From assembly GCF_014131695.1 (NCBI RefSeq), contig NZ_CP036346.1, positions 1,674,001 through 1,738,000 of the forward strand: a stretch of DNA of 64,000 bases. The letters are read 5' to 3'. The translations under genes were made by a program, and so were the position numbers. Below, piece after piece: positions 8,651 to 17,396 of the stretch (position 1 is its first letter; each line of letters starts with the position of its first letter). The notes beneath the pieces were generated by a model that saw only the letters and a program-made list of their open reading frames with translations, searched no databases and was not told where the DNA came from. This DNA is from Thomasclavelia ramosa DSM 1402 (lineage in GTDB: Bacteria; Bacillota_I; Bacilli_A; Erysipelotrichales; Coprobacillaceae).

Positions 8651-10081
8651 CTATTTAATTAATGATTCTAATTGGCTTTTAGTATTAGTATACCACTGAT
8701 TAAAATAAGTATCATTATTAAATTGGCTAATTGCTTGTTCTAAATTCATTCCATTTGAAAGATTAGTAATAACTGTTTCACGATCTTGTTTAGCTAAATT
8801 ACTCATTGTTGTTTCTAAAACATTTCTTGCATCAGTTCCCTTTTCAAAAGGAACTGATGTATACATATTATTATCTGAAATCATTTTAAGACTAGTATTT
8901 AACGTTTTCTTTACTGACTCATTGACTTCTACTTCATCAGTAATCTTATCAAGATCATTTGCACTTTTGGTAACTGGCAAATAACCACTAGCATTTGAAA
9001 AAGCAATATTTTGTTTATCACTAGTAAACCATTTCAAAAATTCAACAGCTGCCTGTTGTTCTTTTTCTTCACTTTTGAGAACAACCATTCCTGCTCCTTG
9101 TTGAACGACATAATCTTTACCATCTTTAAATTTAGGGCAAGCAAATGTCTCCAATTCAATTGAATGGCTTTCTTCGTCATTTAAAATAACTTCTTTAGGA
9201 AAATATGTGACACTCGAAGATGAAGAAACACAAGCAAGAATATTTCCGATTTTTATATCATCACTTCTAAATTTACCTGATGAACTAAAATAACCACTTA
9301 TGTAAGGAACATAATAATTATCCCATAATTTTTTAGCAATATCTGCTTCAAAATTTAATACGATTTTATTATCCTTTTTACTAAAAATATCTGTTGCTAG
9401 CTGGCGATAGCCAACGAGCATATAATTTGCAAAAGCATCACGACCAAAAAATGCTTTTCCATCATTTGGAGCAGCTGTCAAACTATCAGTCCAGTTATAA
9501 TATTGCTCTGCAACCTTAGTAACACCCTCAATTGTATTTAAATCATTTGTTGAAGCACCCGTAGCATTTGCAAACTTCTCCCAATCTGTTTTATTCAACA
9601 TAAATAACTCTACTGATTTAGCCACTGGAAAAATTTTTAATGTATCTTTACTTGAAAAGTGTCCTTCTTCAAGATAACCATCGACATACTTAGATAGCTC
9701 GTCTTTACTAAAATATTTATTTAAATCTACTGCATAACCTAACTTATCCACTTGATAAGCTGTGTCACCATACGCTGCAAAAATATTCGGAATATCTGCA
9801 GCCCCAGCTTTTCCATTAATTGAATCTAAGACATTTCTTTCTAAATCAGAAATTGTTCCTTGACCAGAGCCCTCAACAATTATCCCTTTTTCTTTACCGA
9901 CTGTTTTGTTAAATTCATCGACTAGACGATTAAATTCTTCTTGTTGCGCACCATTATAATAATGCCATACTTGAATCGTCGTTGGATCATCCTTGTCTAA
10001 TAAGTTTTTATCCTCATTACTACATCCAGTTACAGCAAAAAACATTAATAAAGATATCAAAACTAATCTTACTTTTTTCAT
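8651..10081 (-). CDS. Family 1 extracellular solute-binding lipoprotein (orphan)
   Basis: Lipid-anchored binding protein, 476 residues. Signal peptide and lipobox AVTGC put the lipid cysteine at residue 20. The mature part begins with the family 1 pattern IQVWHYYNGAQQEEF, typical of sugar-binding components of ABC importers. The start has a GGAGAT ribosome site. No permease or importer ATPase gene is near. The next gene in the same direction, 21 bases on, is a Cache-GGDEF-EAL sensor. I infer that this protein feeds ligand information to that sensor and may not be a transport component. A distant permease set cannot be excluded. Confidence 0.85.
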   Translation of the reverse strand: MKKVRLVLISLLMFFAVTGCSNEDKNLLDKDDPTTIQVWHYYNGAQQEEFNRLVDEFNKTVGKEKGIIVEGSGQGTISDLERNVLDSINGKAGAADIPNIFAAYGDTAYQVDKLGYAVDLNKYFSKDELSKYVDGYLEEGHFSSKDTLKIFPVAKSVELFMLNKTDWEKFANATGASTNDLNTIEGVTKVAEQYYNWTDSLTAAPNDGKAFFGRDAFANYMLVGYRQLATDIFSKKDNKIVLNFEADIAKKLWDNYYVPYISGYFSSSGKFRSDDIKIGNILACVSSSSSVTYFPKEVILNDEESHSIELETFACPKFKDGKDYVVQQGAGMVVLKSEEKEQQAAVEFLKWFTSDKQNIAFSNASGYLPVTKSANDLDKITDEVEVNESVKKTLNTSLKMISDNNMYTSVPFEKGTDARNVLETTMSNLAKQDRETVITNLSNGMNLEQAISQFNNDTYFNQWYTNTKSQLESLIK

Positions 10082-10159
10082 ATGCTTATCTCCATTCCCT
10101 TATCCCCTAAAGGATAACACAAATTGGTCATTTATACAATCTTCACACTTTATCAATAC

Positions 10160-10183
10160 AAAAAAGGATACCTATTGATATCC
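10160..10183 (-). terminator. Rho-independent terminator of ABC operon 1
   Basis: On the minus strand GGATAT, 6-base loop, GTATCC (10183-10166), then six T (10165-10160), directly after the stop codon of the ABC gene. Confidence 0.8.
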
Positions 10184-10184
10184 T

Positions 10185-12041
10185 CTATGACAACTCCATT
10201 TTTCCAGTATACAATTGATAATATCTTCCTTTTTGATTAATTAATTCATCATGATTCCCACGTTCTATGATTTCCCCATGATCGAGTACCATAATTGCTT
10301 TTGAATTACGAACTGTAGAAAGACGATGTGCAATTACAAAAACGGTACGATCTTTCATTAAACTATCCATCCCTTTTTCAATCAATTTTTCAGTATGAGT
10401 ATCAATAGAACTTGTAGCCTCATCCAAAATTAAAACTGGGGGATTAGCAATTGCTGCACGAGCGATAGCTAATAGCTGACGTTGTCCTTGTGATAAGTTA
10501 GAACCATCACCAGTTAACATTGTTTGATAGCCTTGCGGAAGTCGCCGAATAAATGAATCTGCATTTGCTAGTTTAGCTGCTGCCACCACTTCTTCATCAC
10601 TAGCATCTAATTTACCGTAACGTATATTATCTTCAATCGTTCCTGTAAATAAATGAGTGTCTTGCAAAACCATTGATAACGATTGTCGCAATGCTGCTTT
10701 TTTTATTAATTTAATATCAATTCCATCGTATGTTATACTGCCAGAATCTAATTCATAAAAACGATTAATCAAATTAGTAATAGTTGTTTTCCCAGCTCCT
10801 GTAGAGCCCACAAATGCAATTTTTTGACCTGGTTTTGCATATAAGTTTAAATTTTTTAAAATAGGATGGTTGGAGACATAACTAAAACAAACATCATGGA
10901 AGCGAACATCACCTTTTAACAAAACCAGTTCTACATCACCATTAGAACGGGGATGACGCCAAGCCCAAAGTCCAGTATTTTCATGACACTCAACTAGCTT
11001 ACCATATTCATTGCGAACATTTGTTAAAGTGACATTTCCTTCATCTATTTCAACCTTTTCATCCATAATTTCAAAAATACGTTCTGCACCTGACATTGCT
11101 GCCAAAATAAAATTCATTTGTTGGGAAAATTGATTTACTGGCATCGCAGTTTGTCGAACAAAAACCAAATATGATGATAAACTTCCTAAATCCATAATCC
11201 CATAAATTGCCATAAACCCGCCTATTACAGCAGATAATGCATAATTCAAATATGAAATACTGACAACTGTTGGTATCATAGTTCCTGAATAAGTAACTGC
11301 TTTCGTAGCTGCTTGTCGTAAAGCTTGATTTCTTTTTTCAAACTCGGCAAAGTTCACCTGTTCATGATTGAAAACTTTAACTACTTTACTTCCTTCGACC
11401 ATTTCTTCAATAAAACCATTTAAACTTCCCATATATTTTTGTTGTTGATTAAAATACTGCTTACTCTTTTTACTACTATAACGAATAAAAATAAACATCA
11501 TTACCATTGAAGCAATTACAATGATTGATAGATAAGGATTTAAAATAATAATCATCGTAATTGTTCCTACAATCATTATAAAACTTTGAATCAACATTGC
11601 AAAACTATTATTTAAAGCTTCTAAAATTGTATCAATATCACTAGTAAATCGACTCATCAACTCACCATGAGTATGCTGATCAAAAAAACTAAGCGGTAAG
11701 TTTTGTATCTTATCAAATAAATCTTCACGAATTTCTTTAACGATTTCTTGAGCAGTTTTTACCATTAATTGATTATATAGATGACAAGCCCCGACACCAG
11801 TTAAATACATAATTGCCATCGTTATTATTGCTTGTAATAGTCCAGCATTATTACCTGGTAGAATGTAATCGTTAATAACCGGTTTTAATAAATAAGTACC
11901 TAAAATATTTGCACCTGCACTAATTAATACTAAAATAGCAATGATTATGAGTGTTCCTATATGTCGAGTTAAATAACTAGCCATTGCTTTTAAAGTTTTC
12001 TTTAAATTTTTAGGGCGTGGAGTTCCGTTTATTCTAGCCAT
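10185..12041 (-). CDS. ABC exporter half-transporter, second subunit
   Basis: 618-residue exporter half-transporter: six-helix type I exporter membrane domain (about 30-330) followed by an ATPase domain. Visible are Walker A GSTGAGKT, Q-loop region VLQDTHLF, signature LSQGQRQ, Walker B VLILDEATSS and H-loop AHR. An insert of some 30 residues with NTGLWAWRHPRSNGDVE sits between membrane and ATPase domains, as in the YfiC/LmrD type of heterodimer partner. Its ATG follows the stop of the preceding ABC gene by one base, so the two are co-translated and probably form one heterodimer. The upstream MarR protein likely controls them. Substrate unknown; drug or lipid export is usual. Confidence 0.88.
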   Translation of the reverse strand: MARINGTPRPKNLKKTLKAMASYLTRHIGTLIIIAILVLISAGANILGTYLLKPVINDYILPGNNAGLLQAIITMAIMYLTGVGACHLYNQLMVKTAQEIVKEIREDLFDKIQNLPLSFFDQHTHGELMSRFTSDIDTILEALNNSFAMLIQSFIMIVGTITMIIILNPYLSIIVIASMVMMFIFIRYSSKKSKQYFNQQQKYMGSLNGFIEEMVEGSKVVKVFNHEQVNFAEFEKRNQALRQAATKAVTYSGTMIPTVVSISYLNYALSAVIGGFMAIYGIMDLGSLSSYLVFVRQTAMPVNQFSQQMNFILAAMSGAERIFEIMDEKVEIDEGNVTLTNVRNEYGKLVECHENTGLWAWRHPRSNGDVELVLLKGDVRFHDVCFSYVSNHPILKNLNLYAKPGQKIAFVGSTGAGKTTITNLINRFYELDSGSITYDGIDIKLIKKAALRQSLSMVLQDTHLFTGTIEDNIRYGKLDASDEEVVAAAKLANADSFIRRLPQGYQTMLTGDGSNLSQGQRQLLAIARAAIANPPVLILDEATSSIDTHTEKLIEKGMDSLMKDRTVFVIAHRLSTVRNSKAIMVLDHGEIIERGNHDELINQKGRYYQLYTGKMELS

Positions 12042-12042
12042 A

Positions 12043-13761
12043 TTATTTATCTCCTTCTTGAATTTTACATAAATCTTGATAGATATGATTACGATTTGCT
12101 AATTCTTCAGGTGTTCCTATATCATCAATTTTACCATCAGTTAAAATAACAATTTTATCTGCATGGGCAAGTGATGATAATCGCTGTGAAATAATAATTT
12201 TAGTTGTCTTAGGCAAATAGTATGCTAATCCATCTGTTAGTTTTCGTTCAGTTGCTGTATCTAATGCACTGGTAGAATCGTCAAGAATTAAAATTTTTGG
12301 TTTCTTTAATAATGCACGTGCAATACATAACCTTTGTTTTTGCCCACCAGAAACATTAACTCCACCTTGCCCTAAATCTGTATTGATTCCCTTAGGCAAT
12401 GCATCGATAAATTCACTGGCACAAGCAATGTCTAAAACTTCATTAAGTTCGTGATCACTAGCATCTGCTTTACCCCATAAAATATTTTCCTTAATCGTTC
12501 CAGAAAATAGAGTGTTTTTTTGTAATACCATAGCAATTTCATCTCGAAGATGTTCGATTCCATATGATTTTATATCATGACCATCGATTAATAAATCCCC
12601 TGCTGTAATATCATATAATCTAGGAATCAATTGTACTAATGAAGTTTTGGCACTACCTGTTCCTCCGATAATACCAACAGTTTCACCAGGCTCAATTTCC
12701 AAATTTATATTATTTAATACATATTCTTTTGCTTTTAAGTCATATTTAAAAGCAACATTTTTAAATATGATTTTTCCCCTCGTAATCTTTATGTCACTTT
12801 TTTCATCTTTAATATCTATTTCTTCATCAAAAACTTCTTGAATCCGATATGCCGAAGCTAGAGAACGAGTTAACATCAAGAAAACATTTGAAATCATCAT
12901 TAAGGAATTTAAGATTTGCATAATATAGCTTAAAAATCCTGTTAATTCACCTACTTGCATATTTCCAACCTGAATCATCCCACCCCCAAACCATAGAATT
13001 GCAATAATCGTCGAATACATCACAAATTGAAAACACGGCATATTCATAACTGCATAATGGAATGATTTACGTGAAACTTGTTGATAATTCAAATTAACTT
13101 CATTAAATTTAGCTTGTTCGTAATCTTTTCTAACATATGACTTTACAACTCTGATCGCAATTAGATTTTCCTGAACTATCGAATTGACAGAGTCTAAAGC
13201 TCTTTGCATTTTCCCATATAAAGGACGAACTTTTGACATAATTATAATTAAGCATGTTGCTAGAACAGGAATAGCTATTAAAAAAACAACAGCTAATTTA
13301 GCATTAATTAGTATTGCCATAGTTAGTGCAGTTAACATCATAAAAGGTGCTCTAACTAACGGACGAATCCCATTACAAATAGCGTTTTGTAAAATAGTAA
13401 CATCACTTGTAAGTCGAGTAACTAACGATGAAGTACTAAAATGATCTGTATTTTTAAACGAAAATTCTTGAATCTTTTGATATTGTGCTTTTCGCAATTC
13501 ATAGCCAAACCCCTGTCCTGCTTTGGCAGCAGTCTTTGCATACAATAAGCCTAAACCAAGCGACAAAAGCGCACATATAATCATTAATCCCCCTTTGATC
13601 AGAATATAATTTCTATCTTTATTTGCTACACCGATATCAATAATATCAGCCATTATCAAAGGAATAATCAACTCAAAAAGAGTTTCTAAAATAACAAACA
13701 CTGCACTTAAATAAAGATATTTTTTATAGTTTTTAAAATAGCCAAAAAATTGTTTGAACAT
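12043..13761 (-). CDS. ABC exporter half-transporter, first subunit
   Basis: 572-residue half-transporter with N-terminal exporter membrane domain and C-terminal ATPase. Walker A reads GGTGSAKTS, with Ala where Gly precedes Lys in most proteins. Signature is VSGGQKQ and Walker B ILILDDSTSALD has Asp where the catalytic Glu normally stands. The H-loop histidine is replaced (SQRLSSL). Such a degenerate composite site is typical of one subunit of heterodimeric exporters, with the partner at 10185-12041 supplying the intact Glu and His. It begins one base after the MarR gene stop, with GGAGG ribosome site. Confidence 0.88.
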   Translation of the reverse strand: MFKQFFGYFKNYKKYLYLSAVFVILETLFELIIPLIMADIIDIGVANKDRNYILIKGGLMIICALLSLGLGLLYAKTAAKAGQGFGYELRKAQYQKIQEFSFKNTDHFSTSSLVTRLTSDVTILQNAICNGIRPLVRAPFMMLTALTMAILINAKLAVVFLIAIPVLATCLIIIMSKVRPLYGKMQRALDSVNSIVQENLIAIRVVKSYVRKDYEQAKFNEVNLNYQQVSRKSFHYAVMNMPCFQFVMYSTIIAILWFGGGMIQVGNMQVGELTGFLSYIMQILNSLMMISNVFLMLTRSLASAYRIQEVFDEEIDIKDEKSDIKITRGKIIFKNVAFKYDLKAKEYVLNNINLEIEPGETVGIIGGTGSAKTSLVQLIPRLYDITAGDLLIDGHDIKSYGIEHLRDEIAMVLQKNTLFSGTIKENILWGKADASDHELNEVLDIACASEFIDALPKGINTDLGQGGVNVSGGQKQRLCIARALLKKPKILILDDSTSALDTATERKLTDGLAYYLPKTTKIIISQRLSSLAHADKIVILTDGKIDDIGTPEELANRNHIYQDLCKIQEGDK

Positions 13762-13762
13762 C

Positions 13763-14188
13763 TTATTCCTCCTTTAACAAGGCGTCATAAAGGCGCTCTA
13801 AGTAATTAATAAATTGTTTTCTTTCTTCCTTGCTAAAATCTCTCAAGGTAATATCTTCACGCTCATCTAGATATGCTTGCCATTTAAGAAAAGTGATTTT
13901 TCCTAATTCGGTAAGTTGAATATATACATTTCTCTTATTTTCCTCACTATAATTCCGTTTAATAAAACCATTACTTTCTAATTTGTTTAGCATAATTGAA
14001 ACTGTAGCAGGCTCAATATCACAACCTTTAGTAATATCTTTTTGTAAACATTCTCTTTTCTGTTCATACAAATATCGTAAAACCTTTGGCTGTCCTGGTG
14101 CTAAATTCAGTTCTTTTAAAAAAGGAATATTCTTTTTCCTTTGTGTATGCGCTGTTTTAAATAATAAATAATATAATGAATTAGCCAT
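13763..14188 (-). CDS. MarR family repressor of ABC operon 1
   Basis: 141-residue winged-helix regulator. The start at ATG 14188 is chosen because GGAGG lies five bases upstream; a longer reading frame to 14251 would run through the promoter and operators. The winged helix includes DITKGCDIEPATVSIMLNKLESNGFI (split here by its helices) and a wing rich in Lys/Arg and Asn. First gene of a tight three-gene operon (gaps of one base) with two ABC half-transporters, the usual arrangement for a repressor of its own exporter. Two RTTAG-N4-CTAAY palindromes lie in the promoter. Confidence 0.88.
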   Translation of the reverse strand: MANSLYYLLFKTAHTQRKKNIPFLKELNLAPGQPKVLRYLYEQKRECLQKDITKGCDIEPATVSIMLNKLESNGFIKRNYSEENKRNVYIQLTELGKITFLKWQAYLDEREDITLRDFSKEERKQFINYLERLYDALLKEE

Positions 14189-14201
14189 CTTTCCTCCTAT
14201 T

Positions 14202-14251
14202 ATTAGTATCCTAACTATTAGTATACTAATCTTATTAATAAAGTCTGTCAA
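14202..14251 (-). promoter_or_regulatory. MarR operon 1 promoter with two operators
   Basis: On the minus strand TTGACA (14251-14246) is followed after 17 bases by TAGTAT (14228-14223) as a likely -10. Two palindromes overlap and follow it: ATTAG-TATA-CTAAT (14217-14230, symmetric) and ATTAG-TATC-CTAAC (14202-14215). The same motif recurs before the second MarR operon at 61027-61081. Confidence 0.75.
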
Positions 14252-14267
14252 GGTATTTACTAAAATT

Positions 14268-14294
14268 AAAAACCGGCTTCTATTTAGAGCCGGT
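14268..14294 (-). terminator. Terminator of the fusion GTPase/small gene operon
   Basis: ACCGGCT/AGCCGGT stem (14272-14278 with 14288-14294) and a T-run on the minus strand at 14268-14272. The stop codon of the small gene (14280-14282) is inside the loop. Confidence 0.85.
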
Positions 14295-14663
14295 CATTTT
14301 ATATATTTTACTTAGTGTATTATATGCTGTTTTAATCGTACCATCGTATTCCTCAGCAAAAACAATAGTCATTTCCTCTTTTAAAATAATAGCTAAACAA
14401 TATTTTAATTTACGATTCAATCGTCTATCTAATAACGCCATTCGTCCAAATAATAAAACATTTACAGGATCCAGCTGTTTTTTTAATTCCTCGATTTCAC
14501 CATATTTCACTTCAATAATATCGTTATAAGAAAACTTTCTACTTTTGAAGATACCATCAACTGAAAAGCTATTTTCTTTAAGATTTAAGGTATAAATAGC
14601 ACGCTTTTGATATTCAGCAATACCACCAATATAATTAAGATTATATTTAAATGTTTTTTTCAT
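14280..14663 (-). CDS. Unknown 127-residue protein, possible PH-like fold
   Basis: I do not recognise this family. From ATG 14663 (AGGAG seven bases upstream) it is a soluble basic protein with alternating beta-type stretches (IYTLNLKENSFSVDG, KFSYNDIIEVKYG) and a C-terminal amphipathic helix, the pattern of small bacterial PH-like domains. No signal peptide or membrane helix. It lies ten bases after the GTPase-nuclease fusion gene and shares its terminator, so the two are co-transcribed. Confidence 0.65.
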   Translation of the reverse strand: MKKTFKYNLNYIGGIAEYQKRAIYTLNLKENSFSVDGIFKSRKFSYNDIIEVKYGEIEELKKQLDPVNVLLFGRMALLDRRLNRKLKYCLAIILKEEMTIVFAEEYDGTIKTAYNTLSKIYKMTGSK

Positions 14664-14673
14664 TTTCAAACTC

Positions 14674-17235
14674 CTAATCCTGATTAAAATTCTTAAGTTC
14701 TTCTAATAAATAATTATGACTCTTAGGTTGTTTACGTCGGAATTCTTCTAATTTTTCTTGATCAAGTTGTGCTACTTCTAATCGAAGTTCGCGAGAAGAT
14801 ATTCTTTTCCCACCTTGCCCTAATACGATTAATTGTTCTAACGCATCAGATGTGGCCACTGTAATATTGTATTTACTTGCCAACTCATGAGTTGCCCGCT
14901 CAATATACATATCAGCAGTTTGTGCTTCTTTAGTATATGCGATATAAATATTATGATATTTAGTAGTTGAACCAATATTATCTTTAACCTTATATGCATC
15001 AAATACTAAAATCAAAATACATTTTTTGTAACCTTGATAGTTGCACATAATATCAATTAATCGCATTCTAGCTGCGTCTAAATTATCTTTTGCTAACTCT
15101 TTTAATTCTGGCCAGGCATGAATAACATTATAGCCATCAACTAATAAACATTCTGGAATGTATTTATAACTTGACTCATTAAATATTTTTTTAGTTACTT
15201 GATGTTCGCCAGATCTTTGTTTAACTGGTCCATAAGTGCGTGTGAAAATATTTTCTAACTCGTCATCAATATTATCAAATTTAGATTTATCCTGAATATT
15301 ATTAGCGGTCTTCTTTATTTTTTTAAAAACAAATGGTATGTGCATATGTTGGGCAACTTGATCCCACCTTACATTATAACCAGCACCATGACTGCAAAAT
15401 ACTGATCCTGTTGGATTTTCTACATCTGCCTCACTATCATAGTTGAATGATTTAATTACTTCAGCCTGATTTTGACATGGGCGATAATCACTTAACTGAC
15501 AAATTAGGCGCCCTTTTCCTTTAGTATATCTAACAACTTCACTTTGATAATTTTGCATTTTACTGACTGGTGCACTTCCGGTAATAACAGCAATGTCAGT
15601 TTGATTTTCCGGTAATTTAAAGTCCCCTGCCATTGCCTCAATATCATAAATCGCTCGACTCAGATATTCAATCGGTAATTCAAGTGAAAAATCAAAATAC
15701 GGCTCTAGTAAAACCGATTTTGCTGTTTTCAAGCCTTGACGTATCGCCCGATATGTTGCCTCTCTAAAATCACCGCCTTCAGTATGCTTTAAATGTGCTT
15801 TTCCAGCCACTAAAGTTATTTTCATATCTGTGATTGGCGAGCCCGTAAGTACTCCCAAATGCTCTTTTTCTTGTAAATGCGACAAAATTAATCGTTGATA
15901 GTTATTCGCTAGAAGATATTCTTGACAATTTGTATCGAATTTTAATCCCGACCCTGGTTTCCCGGGTTCTAAAAGTAAATGTACTTCAGCATAATGACGT
16001 AATGGTTCAAAATGTCCTACCCCTTCAACAGTTTCTTCAATCGTCTCTTTATAAATAATTCTTCCATAATCAAAATCAACTTCAACTTTAAACCGCTCTT
16101 GGATTATATTTTTAAGCACCTCAATTTGAATTTCACCCATTAATTGAACATGAATTTCTTTGGTTCTAACGTTATAATTGATATGTAGCTGAGGATCTTC
16201 TTGTGCTAATAAATTTAACTTTTTTAACACTTGATGTTGATCACAATCAGGAGGCAATTTAATTTGATAATCCATGTATGGTGACAACAATGGCTGAGTC
16301 GTATTATCTTCTATACCTAATCCCTGACCAGCAACTATACTTTTAAGCCCTTTAATCGCACAAATATCCCCAGCCATCACTTCATCAGTTAAATGATACT
16401 TATTCCCAGAATAAATACGAATTTGATCAACTTTTTCATCATTTAAAAGTTGCGTTTTCACTTTTAAACTACCGCCAGTAATTTTTAAATGTGTCAATTT
16501 GTTTCCTTGTTCGTCATGACTTATTTTAAAAACTCGCGCTCCAAAAGATTCAGAATAATCCTTATTCTTTATATAATTAGTAAATTCATTAAAAAAATTA
16601 TCAATCCGTTCCATTTTTAACGCAGAGCCAAAAAAACACGGAAATAATTGGCATCTAGCAATTTCATTAATTAACATCTCTTTGTTTAAGGTATTATATT
16701 CTAGATAATAATTCAATAAATCTTCGCTATTTAAAGCAACACTTTCATAAAATTCATCATTCAAATTACTAAAATCAAAACAATGTTCATCTAGTCGTTC
16801 TTTTAAATTCTGCATTAATTCAGATTGCTCATAACGACTAACATCCATTTTATTAATAAAAATAAAGGTTGGTATTTTATAATATCTCAATAAATTCCAA
16901 ATTGTTTCACTATGACCTTGGACACCGTCTATCCCACTGATTACCAAAATAGCATAATCGAGCACTTGTAGCGTACGTTCCATTTCTGTCGAAAAATCAA
17001 TGTGACCTGGCGTATCAATCAAAGTAATTTGGCTATCATGCCAATTTATTATTGCCTGCTTAGAAAAAATTGTAATCCCTCGATTTCTCTCTTGAAAATC
17101 ATAATCTAAAAAAGTATCCCGATGATCAACTCGACCTAATTTTCGTGTTGTTCCTGTTAAATATAATATACTCTCAGTTAATGTTGTTTTTCCTGCATCA
17201 ACATGTGCAAGAATTCCTAATACTATCTTTTTCAT
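14674..17235 (-). CDS. Tet(M)-like ribosomal GTPase fused to YacP/Rae1-type NYN nuclease
   Basis: 853-residue two-part protein. Residues 1 to about 650 follow EF-G-like ribosomal protection proteins: G1 AHVDAGKT (10-17), RGIT near 52-55, DTPGH (74-78), NKMD (128-131), then domains II to V including the region VVRYTKGKGRLICQLSDY. Residues about 695-845 match the YacP/Rae1 NYN family: LLVDGYN with Asp700, VFDAYKVK with Asp746, TKEAQTADMYIE with Asp775 and ATSDALEQ with Asp797, so the acidic nuclease centre is intact. B. subtilis Rae1 cuts mRNA in the ribosomal A site, and Tet(M) binds next to that site. I infer a ribosome-delivered mRNase or rescue factor. Tetracycline resistance is not shown. 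Tet(M) itself is 639 residues and lacks this tail. Confidence 0.85.
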   Translation of the reverse strand: MKKIVLGILAHVDAGKTTLTESILYLTGTTRKLGRVDHRDTFLDYDFQERNRGITIFSKQAIINWHDSQITLIDTPGHIDFSTEMERTLQVLDYAILVISGIDGVQGHSETIWNLLRYYKIPTFIFINKMDVSRYEQSELMQNLKERLDEHCFDFSNLNDEFYESVALNSEDLLNYYLEYNTLNKEMLINEIARCQLFPCFFGSALKMERIDNFFNEFTNYIKNKDYSESFGARVFKISHDEQGNKLTHLKITGGSLKVKTQLLNDEKVDQIRIYSGNKYHLTDEVMAGDICAIKGLKSIVAGQGLGIEDNTTQPLLSPYMDYQIKLPPDCDQHQVLKKLNLLAQEDPQLHINYNVRTKEIHVQLMGEIQIEVLKNIIQERFKVEVDFDYGRIIYKETIEETVEGVGHFEPLRHYAEVHLLLEPGKPGSGLKFDTNCQEYLLANNYQRLILSHLQEKEHLGVLTGSPITDMKITLVAGKAHLKHTEGGDFREATYRAIRQGLKTAKSVLLEPYFDFSLELPIEYLSRAIYDIEAMAGDFKLPENQTDIAVITGSAPVSKMQNYQSEVVRYTKGKGRLICQLSDYRPCQNQAEVIKSFNYDSEADVENPTGSVFCSHGAGYNVRWDQVAQHMHIPFVFKKIKKTANNIQDKSKFDNIDDELENIFTRTYGPVKQRSGEHQVTKKIFNESSYKYIPECLLVDGYNVIHAWPELKELAKDNLDAARMRLIDIMCNYQGYKKCILILVFDAYKVKDNIGSTTKYHNIYIAYTKEAQTADMYIERATHELASKYNITVATSDALEQLIVLGQGGKRISSRELRLEVAQLDQEKLEEFRRKQPKSHNYLLEELKNFNQD

Positions 17236-17367
17236 TTATATCATCCTACTTATTTTCTAATAATATAATTATAAAGAATATTGCTATAATTACAATTGAT
17301 ATTACCAATTTATCTAATTCAGCTTAAAAATATGCTTAATTCAACTAAAATTATTTTGAATTGTTGT

Positions 17368-17396
17368 AAAAGCATGAATCAATGACTCATGCTTTT
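17368..17396 (-). terminator. Terminator of the DUF89 gene
   Basis: AAAAGCATGA and TCATGCTTTT arms (17368-17377, 17387-17396) with a 9-base loop; the 3' arm on the minus strand ends in TTTT. The stem overlaps the last codons of the DUF89 gene. Confidence 0.7.

Noticed and set aside
14674-17235. Calling this gene a tetracycline resistance determinant tet(M)
   Set aside because: Only family-level similarity is visible, the protein is more than 200 residues longer, and the extra part is a nuclease domain. Resistance is not shown.
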